Shown: positions 51,708 to 62,022, counted from the first letter of the stretch. The stretch: 64,000 bases of DNA from Pseudomonas sp. MWU13-2100 (GCF_023242365.1 NZ_JALLIX010000017.1:1-64000), one strand, 5' to 3'. The notes: a model not told the origin generated them from the letters alone. Numbers and translations are program-made.

Positions 51708-54155
51708 CTAGCGAACCTTGCCTTTACCTGGGCGCAGTTGTTCCTTGCTGAAATCGTCCACGTTGATGACCTTGCGCCGCGCCGCTTCCGCCTGGCGCAG
51801 GGTTTCGGCTTCGGCGGGCTGCAATACACCGGCCTCCAGGGCCGCATCGATGGCCGACTCCTCGGCACCTGGCTTGACCTGGCCACTCTTGAGCGCGCTG
51901 TGCAGTTTTTTCTGTAGCCCATGGCTGGCAGCCAACAGGTCGTAGGCGTGTTGCAGGGCGCCGACCGGATCGTTCGCCGATTGCGGGCGGTAGCAGCCTT
52001 CGAGCACGGCTTCCAGCGCCGGATCACCTTTGGCCCGACCGAGCACGGCGGCGACTTCGGCATCCAATGCGTCGGAAGGGCCGGTATGCCGACGCCCGAA
52101 CGGAAACACCAGCACTCGCAACAAGCAGCCGAGGATGCGGTTCGGGAAATTTTTCAGCAATTCGTCCAGGGCCCGTTCCGACTGCCCGAGGCTCTCTTCC
52201 ATGGCCCAGGCGAATAGCGGTTGCAGATAGTCCGGGGAGTCCAGGTCGTGGTAACGCTTGAGCGCCGCCGACGCCAGGTACAGGTGGCTGAGTACATCCC
52301 CCAGGCGTGCCGACAGCCGTTCGCGGCGCTTCAGTTCGCCGCCCAGCAGCATCATGCACAGGTCCGCCAGCAGGGCGAAGGCCGCCGCCTGGCGATTCAG
52401 CGCGCGGAAATAGCCCTGGCTCAGGCGATTGCCCGGCGTTGCTTCGAAATGCCCGAGCCCGAGGTTCAGGACCAGGGTGCTGGCGGCATTGCCGACGGCA
52501 AAGCCGATGTGATCAAGCAGCAGCTTGTCGAACTCCAGCAGTGCCTGGTCGTGATCCTCGCGGGCGGCCAGAGCCATTTCCTTGAGGACGAAGGGGTGGC
52601 AGCGAATCGCGCCCTGGCCGAAGATCATCAGGTTGCGCGACAGGATATTCGCCCCTTCCACCGTGATGAAGATCGGCGCGCCTTGCCAGCTGCGGCCCAG
52701 GTAGTTGTTCGGGCCCATGATGATGCCCTTGCCGCCGTGCACGTCCATGGCGTGGCCGATGCACTCGCGACCGCGTTCGGTCAGGTGATACTTGAGAATC
52801 GCCGAGAGCACCGAGGGTTTCTCGCCGAGGTCGATGGCATTGGCCGTGAGCATTCGCGCACTGTCCATCAGCCAGGCGTTGCCGCCGATACGGGCGAGGG
52901 CTTCCTGGATACCTTCGAAGGCGGCCAGCGGGACGTTGAACTGTTCGCGGACCTGGCTGTACTGGCCGGTCACCAGGCTGGTGAACTTGGCCGCGCCGGT
53001 GCCCACCGCCGGCAGGGAGATCGAGCGGCCCACCGACAGGCAGTTCATCAGCATCATCCAGCCTTTGCCGAGCATGTCCTGGCCGCCAATCAGGAGCGAC
53101 AGCGGGATGAACACGTCCTTGCCCGAGTTCGGGCCGTTCATGAAGGCGGCGCCGAGGGGCAGGTGACGCCGGCCGATCTCGACCCCCGGGGTGTCGGTGG
53201 GAATCAGCGCGAGGCTGATGCCCAGGTCTTCCTCTTCGCCCAGCAGATGCTCCGGGTCATGGGCCTTGAAGGCCAGCCCGAGCAAAGTCGCCACCGGGCC
53301 CAGGGTGATGTAGCGTTTTTCCCAGTTCAGGCGTAGGCCGAGGACTTCCTCGCCTTGCCATTGGCCCTTGCAGATAACCCCGGTGTCCGGCATGGAACCG
53401 GCATCGGAGCCGGCCAGCGGACCGGTCAGGGCAAAACACGGGATATCGTCGCCACGGGCCAGGCGGGGCAGGTAGTGGTTGCGTTGCTCGTCGGTACCGT
53501 AATGCAGCAGCAATTCGGCCGGGCCGAGGGAATTGGGCACCATCACGGTGGAGGCGAGGTCGCCGCTACGGGTCGCCAGTTTCATCGCCACCTGGGAGTG
53601 GGCATAGGCGGAAAAGCCCTTGCCGCCGAACTCCTTGGGGATGATCAGGGCAAAGAAACCGTGCTCTTTGATATGCGCCCAGGCTTCGGGCGGCAGGTCC
53701 ATGGCCTGGCCGATCTGCCAGTCGCTGACCATGGCGCAGAGCGCTTCGGTCGGACCGTCGATAAACGCCTGTTCCTCCTCGGTCAACCGCGCCTTGGGGT
53801 AGGCCAGCAGCTTGTTCCAGTCCGGACGTCCGCTGAACAGCTCGCCATCCCACCAGACGGTGCCGGCGTCGATGGCATCGCGCTCGGTCTCGGACATCGG
53901 CGGCAGGACTTTACGGAACCAGGCGAACAGTGGGGCGGTGAACAGTTTGCGGCGCAGATCGGGCAGCAGCAGCGCCGCCGCGACAACCGCGAGCAACACC
54001 CACAGCACCAGCATCAGGCTGCCCGGCGCATGGCCGAACCGGCCCATCGCAACGAGGTAGACGGCGACTATGCCGAGTACGGGAAGCGGAGCGACTCGGC
54101 GATGCGCCAGCCAGGCGACGCCGATCACCAGTACCAGTATCCACAACAGCAGCAT
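51708..54155 (-). CDS. fadE: Acyl-CoA dehydrogenase FadE
   Basis: FadE performs the first, FAD-dependent oxidation in fatty acid beta-oxidation. The 815-residue protein matches the long membrane-associated FadE type. Hydrophobic helices lie at about 2-16, 22-38 and 45-66, then acyl-CoA dehydrogenase domains at about 130-500 (GFFALIIPKEFGGKGFSAYAHSQ, CFALTGPLAGSD, MDVHGGKGIIMGPNNYLG). The C-terminal DUF1974 region follows to 800. ATG 54155 is selected since AGGAGG lies seven bases upstream; a TTG six bases earlier also exists. Confidence 0.95.
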   Translation of the reverse strand: MLLLWILVLVIGVAWLAHRRVAPLPVLGIVAVYLVAMGRFGHAPGSLMLVLWVLLAVVAAALLLPDLRRKLFTAPLFAWFRKVLPPMSETERDAIDAGTVWWDGELFSGRPDWNKLLAYPKARLTEEEQAFIDGPTEALCAMVSDWQIGQAMDLPPEAWAHIKEHGFFALIIPKEFGGKGFSAYAHSQVAMKLATRSGDLASTVMVPNSLGPAELLLHYGTDEQRNHYLPRLARGDDIPCFALTGPLAGSDAGSMPDTGVICKGQWQGEEVLGLRLNWEKRYITLGPVATLLGLAFKAHDPEHLLGEEEDLGISLALIPTDTPGVEIGRRHLPLGAAFMNGPNSGKDVFIPLSLLIGGQDMLGKGWMMLMNCLSVGRSISLPAVGTGAAKFTSLVTGQYSQVREQFNVPLAAFEGIQEALARIGGNAWLMDSARMLTANAIDLGEKPSVLSAILKYHLTERGRECIGHAMDVHGGKGIIMGPNNYLGRSWQGAPIFITVEGANILSRNLMIFGQGAIRCHPFVLKEMALAAREDHDQALLEFDKLLLDHIGFAVGNAASTLVLNLGLGHFEATPGNRLSQGYFRALNRQAAAFALLADLCMMLLGGELKRRERLSARLGDVLSHLYLASAALKRYHDLDSPDYLQPLFAWAMEESLGQSERALDELLKNFPNRILGCLLRVLVFPFGRRHTGPSDALDAEVAAVLGRAKGDPALEAVLEGCYRPQSANDPVGALQHAYDLLAASHGLQKKLHSALKSGQVKPGAEESAIDAALEAGVLQPAEAETLRQAEAARRKVINVDDFSKEQLRPGKGKVR

Positions 54156-54463
54156 ATTCAATCCTCCTTAAAGACAGCGCCAAGGTACCGATTGAGCTTA
54201 GTCGGCATCCGGTAAACAGGGCATGGGGCTGTGTGTCGAAATCTGTAGGCACATGTTTACAAGTGCAATGGCCCGGGCAACCTGGTCCAAAAGTGAGCAG
54301 GCTATCGATAGTGACCGTCCTCTCTCGGTGGAGTTCGCCGATTTCGTCACGGCCCGCGTTGCGACGGGCTTCATCCACTCTGCTACTTTCCTCGTGTGCA
54401 AGGATTTGAGCCCGGGGCGTTCACGCGTAGACTGCGTCGGCATTTATCCATAGAGAGGCTGTC
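54156..54463. other. Divergent intergenic region fadE and gst
   Basis: This 308-base gap holds the promoters of fadE (minus) and the glutathione transferase gene (plus). No repeat, RNA or clear operator is seen. Confidence 0.4.
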
Positions 54464-55087
54464 ATGCTGAAGATCTGGGGTAGGAAAAATTCGTCGAACG
54501 TCAGGAAAGCCTTGTGGTGTGCCGAGGAACTTGGCCTGCCTTACGCGTCTCTGGATGCCGGCGGAGCGTTCGGTGTGGTGGATACACCCGAATATCGTGC
54601 GAAAAACCCTAACAAGCTGGTGCCGATGATCGAGGACGGTGATTTTGTCCTCTGGGAATCGAACAGCATCGTGCGCTACCTGACCGCCAAGCATGCCGCC
54701 GGGTCCAACTGGTTCTCCAATGATCTGCAGGCGCGGGCCAAGGCGGACAAGTGGATGGACTGGACCACCTCGTCCTTTGCCGCGCCGTTTCGCGCAGTGT
54801 TCTGGGGCGTATTGCGCACTCCTGCCGAGCAGCAGGATTGGGCCGCGATCAACGCTTCGTTGAACATTTGCGCCGACCTGCTGCAACGGGTCGATGCGGC
54901 GCTGGCCGAGCAGCCCTACCTGTCGGGCGAGGAGATCGGCATGGGTGATATTCCCCTCGGCAGCTTTATCTATGCCTGGTTTGAAATGCCGATCGAGCGT
55001 CCATCGATGCCCCATTTGAGTGCCTGGTACGAACGCTTGAAACAACGCCCGGCCTATCAGCGTGCGGTTATGACCGCGTTGACTTAA
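54464..55087 (+). CDS. Glutathione S-transferase family protein
   Basis: The 207-residue protein has an N-terminal thioredoxin-like domain (about 1-78) with GRKNSSNVRKALWCAEEL, NPNKLVPMIED and the glutathione-contact pair WESNSIVRYL. An all-helical C-terminal domain (about 88-200) has GMGDIPLGSF, the N-capping box. The catalytic residue is probably Ser11 or Ser12 in KNSSN, as in theta-type enzymes. The substrate is unknown. Confidence 0.9.
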   Translation: MLKIWGRKNSSNVRKALWCAEELGLPYASLDAGGAFGVVDTPEYRAKNPNKLVPMIEDGDFVLWESNSIVRYLTAKHAAGSNWFSNDLQARAKADKWMDWTTSSFAAPFRAVFWGVLRTPAEQQDWAAINASLNICADLLQRVDAALAEQPYLSGEEIGMGDIPLGSFIYAWFEMPIERPSMPHLSAWYERLKQRPAYQRAVMTALT

Positions 55088-55220
55088 TAGCCACTATTAA
55101 CGTCGGTTGCTGTACTTGTGCGGCGAGCCCAAGCACCATGGTCCCGGTTCGCCGCCGTTGTATTCAAAACGGCGTGGCCTTATTTAGTTCCTTCTTCCCT
55201 TCTTGGTGCATGAATCCGAT

Positions 55221-56153
55221 ATGAGTTCCGCTCTGTCCATCCGGCAGCTAACCAAAACCTACGGCAACGGTTTCCAGGCCCTGAGTGGTATCGATCTGGA
55301 CGTCGCCGAAGGTGATTTCTTCGCCTTGCTCGGCCCTAACGGTGCCGGTAAATCCACCACCATCGGCATCCTCTCGACCCTGGTGAACAAGACCAGCGGC
55401 ACGGTGAAGGTGTTCGGGCACGACCTCGATCGCGAACCCGCCGCGCTCAAGCGCTGCATTGGCGTGGTGCCGCAGGAGTTCAACTTCAACCAGTTCGAGA
55501 AGACCTTCGATATCGTCGTGACCCAGGCCGGCTATTACGGCATTCCGGCGAAAATCGCCAAGGAGCGCGCCGAACAGTACCTGACCCAACTGGGCCTGTG
55601 GGACAAGCGCGACGTACCGTCGCGGTCGTTGTCCGGCGGCATGAAACGTCGCCTGATGATCGCCCGGGCGCTGGTGCATGAACCGCGCCTGTTGATCCTC
55701 GACGAGCCGACCGCGGGGGTCGATATCGAACTGCGTCGTTCGATGTGGACCTTCCTCACCGAACTGAACCAGAAAGGCATCACCATCATCCTCACCACCC
55801 ATTACCTGGAGGAGGCTGAGCAGTTGTGCCGTAATATCGGCATCATCGATCACGGCACCATTGTCGAAAATACCAGCATGCGCCAGTTGCTCAGCCAGCT
55901 GCATGTGGAGACCTTCCTGCTCGACCTGAAGAACGATCTGCAGCAGCCGCCGCAATTGATCGGCTATCCGAGCAAGTTGCTGGACAGTCGCACCCTGGAA
56001 GTCCAGGTCGACAAGGACGCGGGTATCACGGCGTTGTTCGGGCAGTTGGCCACGCAGCAGGTCGAAGTCCTGAGCCTGCGTAACAAAACCAATCGCCTCG
56101 AGGAGCTGTTCGTGTCCCTGGTGGAAAAAAACCTGTCGAAGGTGGCGGTATGA
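55221..56153 (+). CDS. yadG: ABC transporter ATP-binding protein, YadG type
   Basis: The 310-residue ATPase of a two-gene ABC-2 exporter has Walker A GPNGAGKST at 38-46, a Q-loop in VVPQEFNF, signature LSGGMKRR at about 139-146, Walker B LLILDEPTAGVD and His in TTHYLEEAE. The C-terminal 90 residues are a degradation-resistant extension typical of ABC-2 ATPases. It overlaps the permease gene by four bases (ATGA). ATG 55221 is chosen over an upstream TTG on family length. Confidence 0.92.
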   Translation: MSSALSIRQLTKTYGNGFQALSGIDLDVAEGDFFALLGPNGAGKSTTIGILSTLVNKTSGTVKVFGHDLDREPAALKRCIGVVPQEFNFNQFEKTFDIVVTQAGYYGIPAKIAKERAEQYLTQLGLWDKRDVPSRSLSGGMKRRLMIARALVHEPRLLILDEPTAGVDIELRRSMWTFLTELNQKGITIILTTHYLEEAEQLCRNIGIIDHGTIVENTSMRQLLSQLHVETFLLDLKNDLQQPPQLIGYPSKLLDSRTLEVQVDKDAGITALFGQLATQQVEVLSLRNKTNRLEELFVSLVEKNLSKVAV

Positions 56154-56929
56154 GTTCGGAACTGCAACCCAACCTGGTCGCGCTCAACACCATCGTTTAC
56201 CGCGAAGTCCGGCGGTTTACCCGGATCTGGCCACAGACCCTGCTCCCCCCGGCCATCACCATGGTCCTGTACTTCGTGATCTTCGGCAACCTGATCGGCC
56301 GGCAGATCGGCGGCATGGGTGGCTTCACCTACATGGAGTACATCGTGCCGGGCCTGATCATGATGTCGGTGATCACCAACTCCTACGGCAACGTGGTCTC
56401 GAGTTTCTTCGGCAGCAAGTTCCAGCGCTCCATCGAAGAGTTGATGGTTTCGCCGGTCTCGCCCCATACCATCCTGATCGGCTACACCCTCGGCGGTGTC
56501 CTGCGCGGGCTGATGGTGGGGATCATCGTGACCTTGCTCTCGCTGTTCTTCACCCACTTGCAGGTCCATCACCTGGGCGTGACCCTGCTGGTGGTGATCC
56601 TGACGGCGACGATCTTCTCGCTTCTGGGGTTCATCAACGCGGTCTTTGCACGTAATTTCGACGATATCTCGATTATCCCGACTTTCGTGCTGACGCCGCT
56701 GACCTACCTCGGCGGGGTCTTCTACTCGATTACCCTGCTGCCACCGTTCTGGCAGACCGTGTCGCTGGCCAACCCGGTGCTGCACATGGTCAACGCCTTC
56801 CGCTACGGCATTCTCGGGGTGTCGGACATCCGCATCAGCGTGGCCATCACCTTCATGCTGGTGGCGACGGTAGCCCTCTACATCGGTTGTGCGCGGTTGC
56901 TGGTCAGCGGCCGCGGTATGCGTCAGTAA
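56150..56929 (+). CDS. yadH: ABC-2 type permease, YadH type
   Basis: The 259-residue inner-membrane permease has about six helices, with the ABC-2 signature region FLPPA-like LLPPAITMVLYFVIFG and the conserved FTYMEYIVPGLIMMSVI. LTYLGGVFYSI near the end is also typical. It forms the channel for YadG. The exported substrate is unknown; related systems export glycolipids or drugs. Confidence 0.92.
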   Translation: MSSELQPNLVALNTIVYREVRRFTRIWPQTLLPPAITMVLYFVIFGNLIGRQIGGMGGFTYMEYIVPGLIMMSVITNSYGNVVSSFFGSKFQRSIEELMVSPVSPHTILIGYTLGGVLRGLMVGIIVTLLSLFFTHLQVHHLGVTLLVVILTATIFSLLGFINAVFARNFDDISIIPTFVLTPLTYLGGVFYSITLLPPFWQTVSLANPVLHMVNAFRYGILGVSDIRISVAITFMLVATVALYIGCARLLVSGRGMRQ

Positions 56930-56935
56930 GGGTTT

Positions 56936-57457
56936 TCATGGACGACGGCGTCGCTCCTGGCGCCGTTTCCATTGCCTGGCCACCCACCAGCGCCAGTAGC
57001 TCATGGTCAGGTAGTAACCCAGCGCGCCGAGCGTCATTCCCAATACCAGCGAACCGAGCAACAGCGGTTGCCAGAGCGTCGACAGTTGCCCGCTGATCCA
57101 GGCCCAGGTCAACTCGTCCGGCAGGCCGCGGGGTGGCACGTGCAGCAACCAGGCACCGAGCTGGTAGGCACAATAGAAAATCGGCGGAATCGTCAGCGGA
57201 TTGGTCAGCCACACCAGGCTGACGGCAATCGGCATATTGCCACGCACGAGAATTGCCAGGAACGCTGCCAGCAGCATCTGCAAGGGCATCGGCATCAAGG
57301 CCGCAAACAAACCCACCGCCATGGCCCGCGCCACCGAGTGCCGATTGAGGTGCCAGAGGTTCGGATCGTGGAGCAGGGGACCGAAAAAACGTAAGTGTTT
57401 GTGTTCCCTGATGCGGGTCGGGTCCGGCATGTAGCGTTTGAATAAGCGACGCGGCAT
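56936..57457 (-). CDS. DUF2062 membrane protein
   Basis: The 173-residue protein has a basic N-terminus (MPRRLFKRYMPDPTRIREHK) and about three hydrophobic helices (about 45-70, 78-100, 125-155). It contains SVARAMAVGLFAALMPMPLQ and WLTNPLTIPPIFYCAY, the DUF2062 hallmarks. It ends in a strongly basic tail of Arg residues. The function is unknown. The gene converges on yadH with six bases between stops. Confidence 0.85.
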   Translation of the reverse strand: MPRRLFKRYMPDPTRIREHKHLRFFGPLLHDPNLWHLNRHSVARAMAVGLFAALMPMPLQMLLAAFLAILVRGNMPIAVSLVWLTNPLTIPPIFYCAYQLGAWLLHVPPRGLPDELTWAWISGQLSTLWQPLLLGSLVLGMTLGALGYYLTMSYWRWWVARQWKRRQERRRRP

Positions 57458-57593
57458 AAGGCTTCTCGGGCGATTCAGGCGGGCAGTATGCCCGGATTTT
57501 ACGGGCGGCCGATTCAGACTTTGTGACAGTAAATAAAGCACCGTCCGCGTAACCCGGCTATTCCGAGAACTGAACGGGTTCAAGGAGGGGGTT

Positions 57594-59810
57594 ATGCGCA
57601 CAGGGATGTTGGCGTTGGCAGCGGGGTTTGTGGCCTTGCGTTTCCTACCACAACTGCCACCCGGCGGGCTGTTGCTGGTGCTGCCGGTACTCGGGCTGAT
57701 GTTGTTGCCGTTTCGCACCTACCCGCTGGCGTTGTTTCTGTTCGGCTGCAGTTGGGCCTGCTTCCAGGCGCAGCGGGCGCTGGACGATCGGCTGGCGCCG
57801 GTGCTGGACGGCCAGACCCTGTGGGTGGAGGGCCGGGTGGTCGGTTTGCCGCAACGGGATGAACAGGTCGTGCGCTTCGAACTGGAGGGTGCGACTTCGC
57901 GCCGGGCACCGCTGCCGGCGCGTTTGCGCTTGTCCTGGTTCGGCGGCCCGGATCTGCGCAGTGGCGAGCGCTGGCGCCTGGCGGTGCAGCTCAAGCGTGG
58001 ACAGGGTTTGCTCAATCCCGCCGGGTTCGACTATGAGGCCTGGCTGCTCGCCCGGCGCATCGGCGCCACCGGCACGATCAAGGATGGGCAGTTGCTGGCG
58101 CCCGCCAGTGGCGCCTGGCGCGATGGGATCAGGCGGCGCTTGCTGCAAGTCGATGCCCTGGGGCAATCGGCAGCCCTGGTGGCACTGGTACTCGGTGACG
58201 GTTCAGGTCTGTCGGCGCAGACCTGGCGTGTGCTGCAGGACACCGGCACCCTGCATCTGCTGGTGATTTCCGGCCAGCATATCGGCCTGTTCGCGGGACT
58301 GGTCTACACCCTGATCGCCGGACTGGCGCGTTACGGCCTGTGGCCGGGCCGTTGGCCCTGGCTGCCCTGGGCGTGTGGTCTGGCCTTTGCGGCGGCATTG
58401 GGTTACGCACTGCTGGCCGGGTTCGGCGTGCCGGTGCGCCGGGCCTGCGTGATGCTCGCCATGGTGCTGTTGTGGCGTTTGCGCTATCGCCACCTGGGGG
58501 CGCTGGTGCCGCTGCTGGCGGCCTTGAACCTGGTACTGTTGTTCGACCCGCTGGTGAGTCTGCAGGCGGGATTCTGGTTGTCCTTTGCCGCCGTGGCGGT
58601 GCTGATCTTCACCTTCAGTGGACGACTGGGCGCCTGGAGCTTCTGGCAGAGCTGGACCCGTGGGCAATGGGTGATCGCCCTCGGCCTGTTTCCGGCGCTG
58701 CTGTTACTGGGCCTGCCGGTCAGTCTCAGTGCACCGCTGGCCAACTGGATCGCGGTCCCGTTGGTCGGCCTGCTGGTATTGCCCCTGGCCTTGTTCGGCA
58801 CACTGCTGTTGCCGCTGCCCTGGCTGGGGGAGGCGCTGCTGTGGCTGGCCGGCGGTTTGCTCGGCGGATTGTTTCAAGGGCTCGAATGGCTGGCCGCGCA
58901 AGTGCCGGCCTGGGTCCCGGCGAGCGTTCCACTATGGGCCTGGGCGCTGAGTGGCCTGGGTATCCTGCTGCTGTTGCTGCCTGCCGGCATGCCCTTGCGC
59001 CCTTTGGGTTGGCCGCTGGCGGCGCTGGCGGTATTTGCACCTGCAACGCAAGTGGCGCCGGGCGAGGCCGAGGTCTGGCAGCTGGATGTCGGCCAGGGGT
59101 TGGCGATCCTTGTCCGAACCCGTGGGCACAGCCTGTTGTACGACGCCGGACCGCGCTTCGGCGAGTTTGACCAGGGGGAGCGGGTGGTGCTGCCGTCTTT
59201 GCGCAAGCTGGGGGTGCGCAGGCTCGATACGCTGCTGCTCAGCCATGCCGATGCCGATCACGCCGGCGGGGCCCTGGCCGTGCGCCGCGGCTTGCCGGTG
59301 GGCGAGGTGCTCGGCGGCGACATCGAGGGTTTGCCCGCGGCGTTGCAGGCCCAGCCGTGTATCAACGGCCGGCACTGGCAGTGGGACGGTGTGCGTTTTG
59401 CCCTGTGGCGCTGGTCCGAGGCCCGGGACAGCAACCAATCTTCCTGCGTCTTGCAGATCGAGGCCAATGGCGAACGTCTGCTGCTGACCGGTGATATCGA
59501 TGTCGAGGCCGAACGAGCCTTCCTCGACAGTCCGCTGGCGATAAGCAGCGACTGGCTGCAGGCTCCCCATCACGGCAGCCGCAGTTCCTCGTCAGTGGTT
59601 TTCCTGCAACGCCTGTCCCCCCGTGGGGTGCTGGTTTCCCGTGGGCGCGGCAATGCCTTCGGCCATCCTCACCCGCAGGTCATCGCGCGTTACAAAGCCT
59701 TGGACATGGCCATATTCGACAGCGCGGAACAGGGCGCGGTGCGTCTGATGCTCGGTCGTTTCGACGAGCCGCGGGCCCTGCAGGCCGAGCGGCGTTTCTG
59801 GCGGCAATAG
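57594..59810 (+). CDS. comEC: DNA uptake/internalisation protein ComEC/Rec2
   Basis: ComEC is the inner-membrane channel for single-stranded DNA in natural transformation. The 738-residue protein has two N-terminal helices (about 5-45), an OB-fold domain (about 65-160) and the competence membrane domain (about 190-480) with LLVISGQHIGLFAGL. The C-terminal metallo-beta-lactamase domain (about 500-738) has LLSHADADHAGG (550-561) and APHHGSRSSSS. All parts seem intact, so it may function. ATG 57594 follows GGAGG. Confidence 0.94.
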   Translation: MRTGMLALAAGFVALRFLPQLPPGGLLLVLPVLGLMLLPFRTYPLALFLFGCSWACFQAQRALDDRLAPVLDGQTLWVEGRVVGLPQRDEQVVRFELEGATSRRAPLPARLRLSWFGGPDLRSGERWRLAVQLKRGQGLLNPAGFDYEAWLLARRIGATGTIKDGQLLAPASGAWRDGIRRRLLQVDALGQSAALVALVLGDGSGLSAQTWRVLQDTGTLHLLVISGQHIGLFAGLVYTLIAGLARYGLWPGRWPWLPWACGLAFAAALGYALLAGFGVPVRRACVMLAMVLLWRLRYRHLGALVPLLAALNLVLLFDPLVSLQAGFWLSFAAVAVLIFTFSGRLGAWSFWQSWTRGQWVIALGLFPALLLLGLPVSLSAPLANWIAVPLVGLLVLPLALFGTLLLPLPWLGEALLWLAGGLLGGLFQGLEWLAAQVPAWVPASVPLWAWALSGLGILLLLLPAGMPLRPLGWPLAALAVFAPATQVAPGEAEVWQLDVGQGLAILVRTRGHSLLYDAGPRFGEFDQGERVVLPSLRKLGVRRLDTLLLSHADADHAGGALAVRRGLPVGEVLGGDIEGLPAALQAQPCINGRHWQWDGVRFALWRWSEARDSNQSSCVLQIEANGERLLLTGDIDVEAERAFLDSPLAISSDWLQAPHHGSRSSSSVVFLQRLSPRGVLVSRGRGNAFGHPHPQVIARYKALDMAIFDSAEQGAVRLMLGRFDEPRALQAERRFWRQ

Positions 59811-59823
59811 CCTGGGGCTTTTC

Positions 59824-59840
59824 AATAACCCAGGGTTATT
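59824..59840. promoter_or_regulatory. Perfect palindrome upstream of the exbB operon
   Basis: AATAACCC, one A, GGGTTATT. It sits between comEC and exbB with no T-run, so it looks more like a protein site than a terminator. Confidence 0.3.
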
Positions 59841-59926
59841 AAAGTACTCCGGGTTGCGACATCACGATCTTCGGCCCGTGCACCCCCTATGTTAGAGTGG
59901 CGCACTTTTTCGAGGGGACTGTCACT

Positions 59927-60562
59927 GTGTGGGAATTGGTCAAGTCCGGCGGCTGGATGATGCTGCCGATCATTTTGAGTTCCATCGCTGCAACGGGCAT
60001 CGTTGCCGAGCGCCTGTGGACGCTGCGGGCCAGCCGCGTGACCCCGGAGCATCTGCTCGGGCAGGTCTGGCGCTGGATCAAGGACAAGCAACTGGACAAG
60101 GAAAAACTCAAGCAACTGCGTGCCGATTCCCCCCTGGGCGAGATCCTCGCCGCGGGCCTGGCGAACTCCAAGCATGGTCGCGAGATCATGAAAGAGTGTA
60201 TTCAGGAAGCCGCCGCCCGGGTCATCCATGAACTGGAACGCTACCTCAGCGCCCTCGGCACCATCGCCGCCATGTCGCCCCTGCTCGGGCTGCTGGGCAC
60301 GGTGCTGGGCATGATCGATATCTTCAGTTCGTTCATGAGTACCGGCATGACCACCAACGCCGCCGTGCTTGCCGGGGGTATTTCCAAGGCGCTGGTCACC
60401 ACGGCTTCGGGTCTGATGGTCGGGATTCCGGCGGTGTTCTTCCATCGTTTCCTGTTGCGCCGGGTCGATGAGCTGGTGGTGGGCATGGAGCAGGAAGCGA
60501 TCAAGCTGGTCGAGGTGGTGCAGGGCGATCGCGACGTCGACATGCCAGAGGGCAAAGCGTGA
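59927..60562 (+). CDS. exbB: MotA/TolQ/ExbB proton channel family protein
   Basis: The 211-residue inner-membrane protein forms a proton-driven motor with the next gene's product. Three membrane helices are seen at about 10-30, 105-130 and 150-175. The family core is LGLLGTVLGMIDIFSSF and GGISKALVTTASGLMVGIPA. I use a GTG at 59927 behind GAGGGG, which gives the WELVKSGGWMM start. It is first in a run of overlapping envelope genes. It may energise a TonB-like or envelope process; the specific partner is not known. Confidence 0.87.
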   Translation: MWELVKSGGWMMLPIILSSIAATGIVAERLWTLRASRVTPEHLLGQVWRWIKDKQLDKEKLKQLRADSPLGEILAAGLANSKHGREIMKECIQEAAARVIHELERYLSALGTIAAMSPLLGLLGTVLGMIDIFSSFMSTGMTTNAAVLAGGISKALVTTASGLMVGIPAVFFHRFLLRRVDELVVGMEQEAIKLVEVVQGDRDVDMPEGKA

Positions 60563-60987
60563 AATTCCGCCGCAAGCCCCTGGAACCGGTGGATATCAAC
60601 GTGACGTCGTTGATCGACGTGGTGTTCGTCCTGCTGCTGTTTTTCGTCACCACCACCACCTTTACCCGCCAGACCGAGTTGCGGGTCGACCTGCCGCAGG
60701 CGGTCAGCGGCTCGCCGGCCGAGGACCATATTCCCAAGCAACTGGACATCGCCATCAGTGCCGATGGCGTCTACACGGTGAACAACCAGCGCCTGCCGAC
60801 CAATGACCTGGCCAGCCTGATGGAGGCGGTGCAGAAAGAGTCCGGCGGCGATACCAGCCTGCCACTGTCGATCAGCGCCGATGGCAAGACCCAGCACCAG
60901 GCGGTGATCACCGCAATGGATGCGGCCGGCAAACTGGGCTTCAGCCATCTGCGCATGACCACCGTCGAAGCGGCGCCGGCACCCTGA
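60559..60987 (+). CDS. exbD: Biopolymer transport protein ExbD/TolR family
   Basis: The 142-residue protein has one N-terminal helix (about 15-35) with the proton-binding Asp in [16 protein letters not shown], and a periplasmic domain. It starts with GTG overlapping the previous stop (GTGA). It should pair with the ExbB-like protein in a proton channel. Its stop overlaps the lpxK start (TGATG), tying it to lipid A synthesis. Confidence 0.9.
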   Translation: MKFRRKPLEPVDINVTSLIDVVFVLLLFFVTTTTFTRQTELRVDLPQAVSGSPAEDHIPKQLDIAISADGVYTVNNQRLPTNDLASLMEAVQKESGGDTSLPLSISADGKTQHQAVITAMDAAGKLGFSHLRMTTVEAAPAP

Positions 60988-61997
60988 TGAGCTTCTCCGA
61001 GCGTCTGCTCGCCGCCTGGTACGACGGTCATCCGGCGTTGGTCCTGCTGCGTCCGCTGGAGTGGCTGTATCGCCGGGTGGTCAATGGCAAACGCGCGCGT
61101 TTCGTCGCCGGCGAAGGCGCGATCTACCAGCCGCCGGTGCCGTTGGTCGTGGTGGGCAATATCACCATCGGCGGCACCGGCAAGACCCCCATGATTCTCT
61201 GGCTGATCGAGCATTGTCGGCGGCGTGGCCTGCGGGTCGGCGTGGTCAGTCGTGGCTACGGCGCCAAGCCGCCGCAGCTGCCCTGGCGCGTGCGGGCCGA
61301 CCAGGCCGCGGCGGTAGTCGGTGACGAACCGCTGCTGATCGTCCAGCGCAACGGCGTGCCGTTGATGATCGACCCGGACCGCAGTCGAGCGGTGCAGGCC
61401 TTGCTGGCGACGGAGAAGCTCGACCTGATCCTCTCCGATGATGGCCTGCAGCATTACCGCCTGGCCCGCGATCTGGAACTGGTGCTGATCGATGCCGTGC
61501 GGGGCCTGGGCAACGGCCGTTGCCTGCCCGCCGGGCCGCTGCGAGAACCGATTGAACGCCTGCAAAGTGTCGATGGCGTGCTTTACAACGGTGCCAGTGA
61601 GGACCGTGCGAACGGCTTCGCCTTTCGCCTGCAACCGACGGCGCTGGTCAACCTGCTGACCGGCGAGCGCAAGCCGGTCGATTATTTTCCACCCGGACAG
61701 GCCGTGCACGCGGTCGCCGGTATCGGTAACCCGCAACGTTTCTTCAATACCCTCGAAACGCTACACTGGCAGCCTGTGCCCCATGCTTTTGCCGACCATG
61801 CCGAGTACAGCGCCGGCGCCTTGAGCTTCGAACCGACGCTGCCGCTGGTGATGACCGAAAAGGATGCGGTGAAATGCCGGGCCTTCGCGGCGCCCGACTG
61901 GTGGTACCTGGCAGTGGATGCGTTGCCGTCCGAGGCCTTCACGGCCTGGTTCGACACCCAGCTGCTGCGCCTGTTGCCCGACCGTCTCTTGCCCTAA
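60987..61997 (+). CDS. lpxK: Tetraacyldisaccharide 4'-kinase
   Basis: LpxK phosphorylates the lipid A precursor at the 4' position. The 336-residue membrane-associated kinase has the P-loop [13 protein letters not shown] at 56-68, [12 protein letters not shown], and [12 protein letters not shown], the DDGxQH motif. It is co-translated with exbD and followed by a Trm112-like gene. Confidence 0.95.
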   Translation: MSFSERLLAAWYDGHPALVLLRPLEWLYRRVVNGKRARFVAGEGAIYQPPVPLVVVGNITIGGTGKTPMILWLIEHCRRRGLRVGVVSRGYGAKPPQLPWRVRADQAAAVVGDEPLLIVQRNGVPLMIDPDRSRAVQALLATEKLDLILSDDGLQHYRLARDLELVLIDAVRGLGNGRCLPAGPLREPIERLQSVDGVLYNGASEDRANGFAFRLQPTALVNLLTGERKPVDYFPPGQAVHAVAGIGNPQRFFNTLETLHWQPVPHAFADHAEYSAGALSFEPTLPLVMTEKDAVKCRAFAAPDWWYLAVDALPSEAFTAWFDTQLLRLLPDRLLP

Positions 61998-62022
61998 ACC
62001 CGTTTTTATCCAGGGAACCCTC

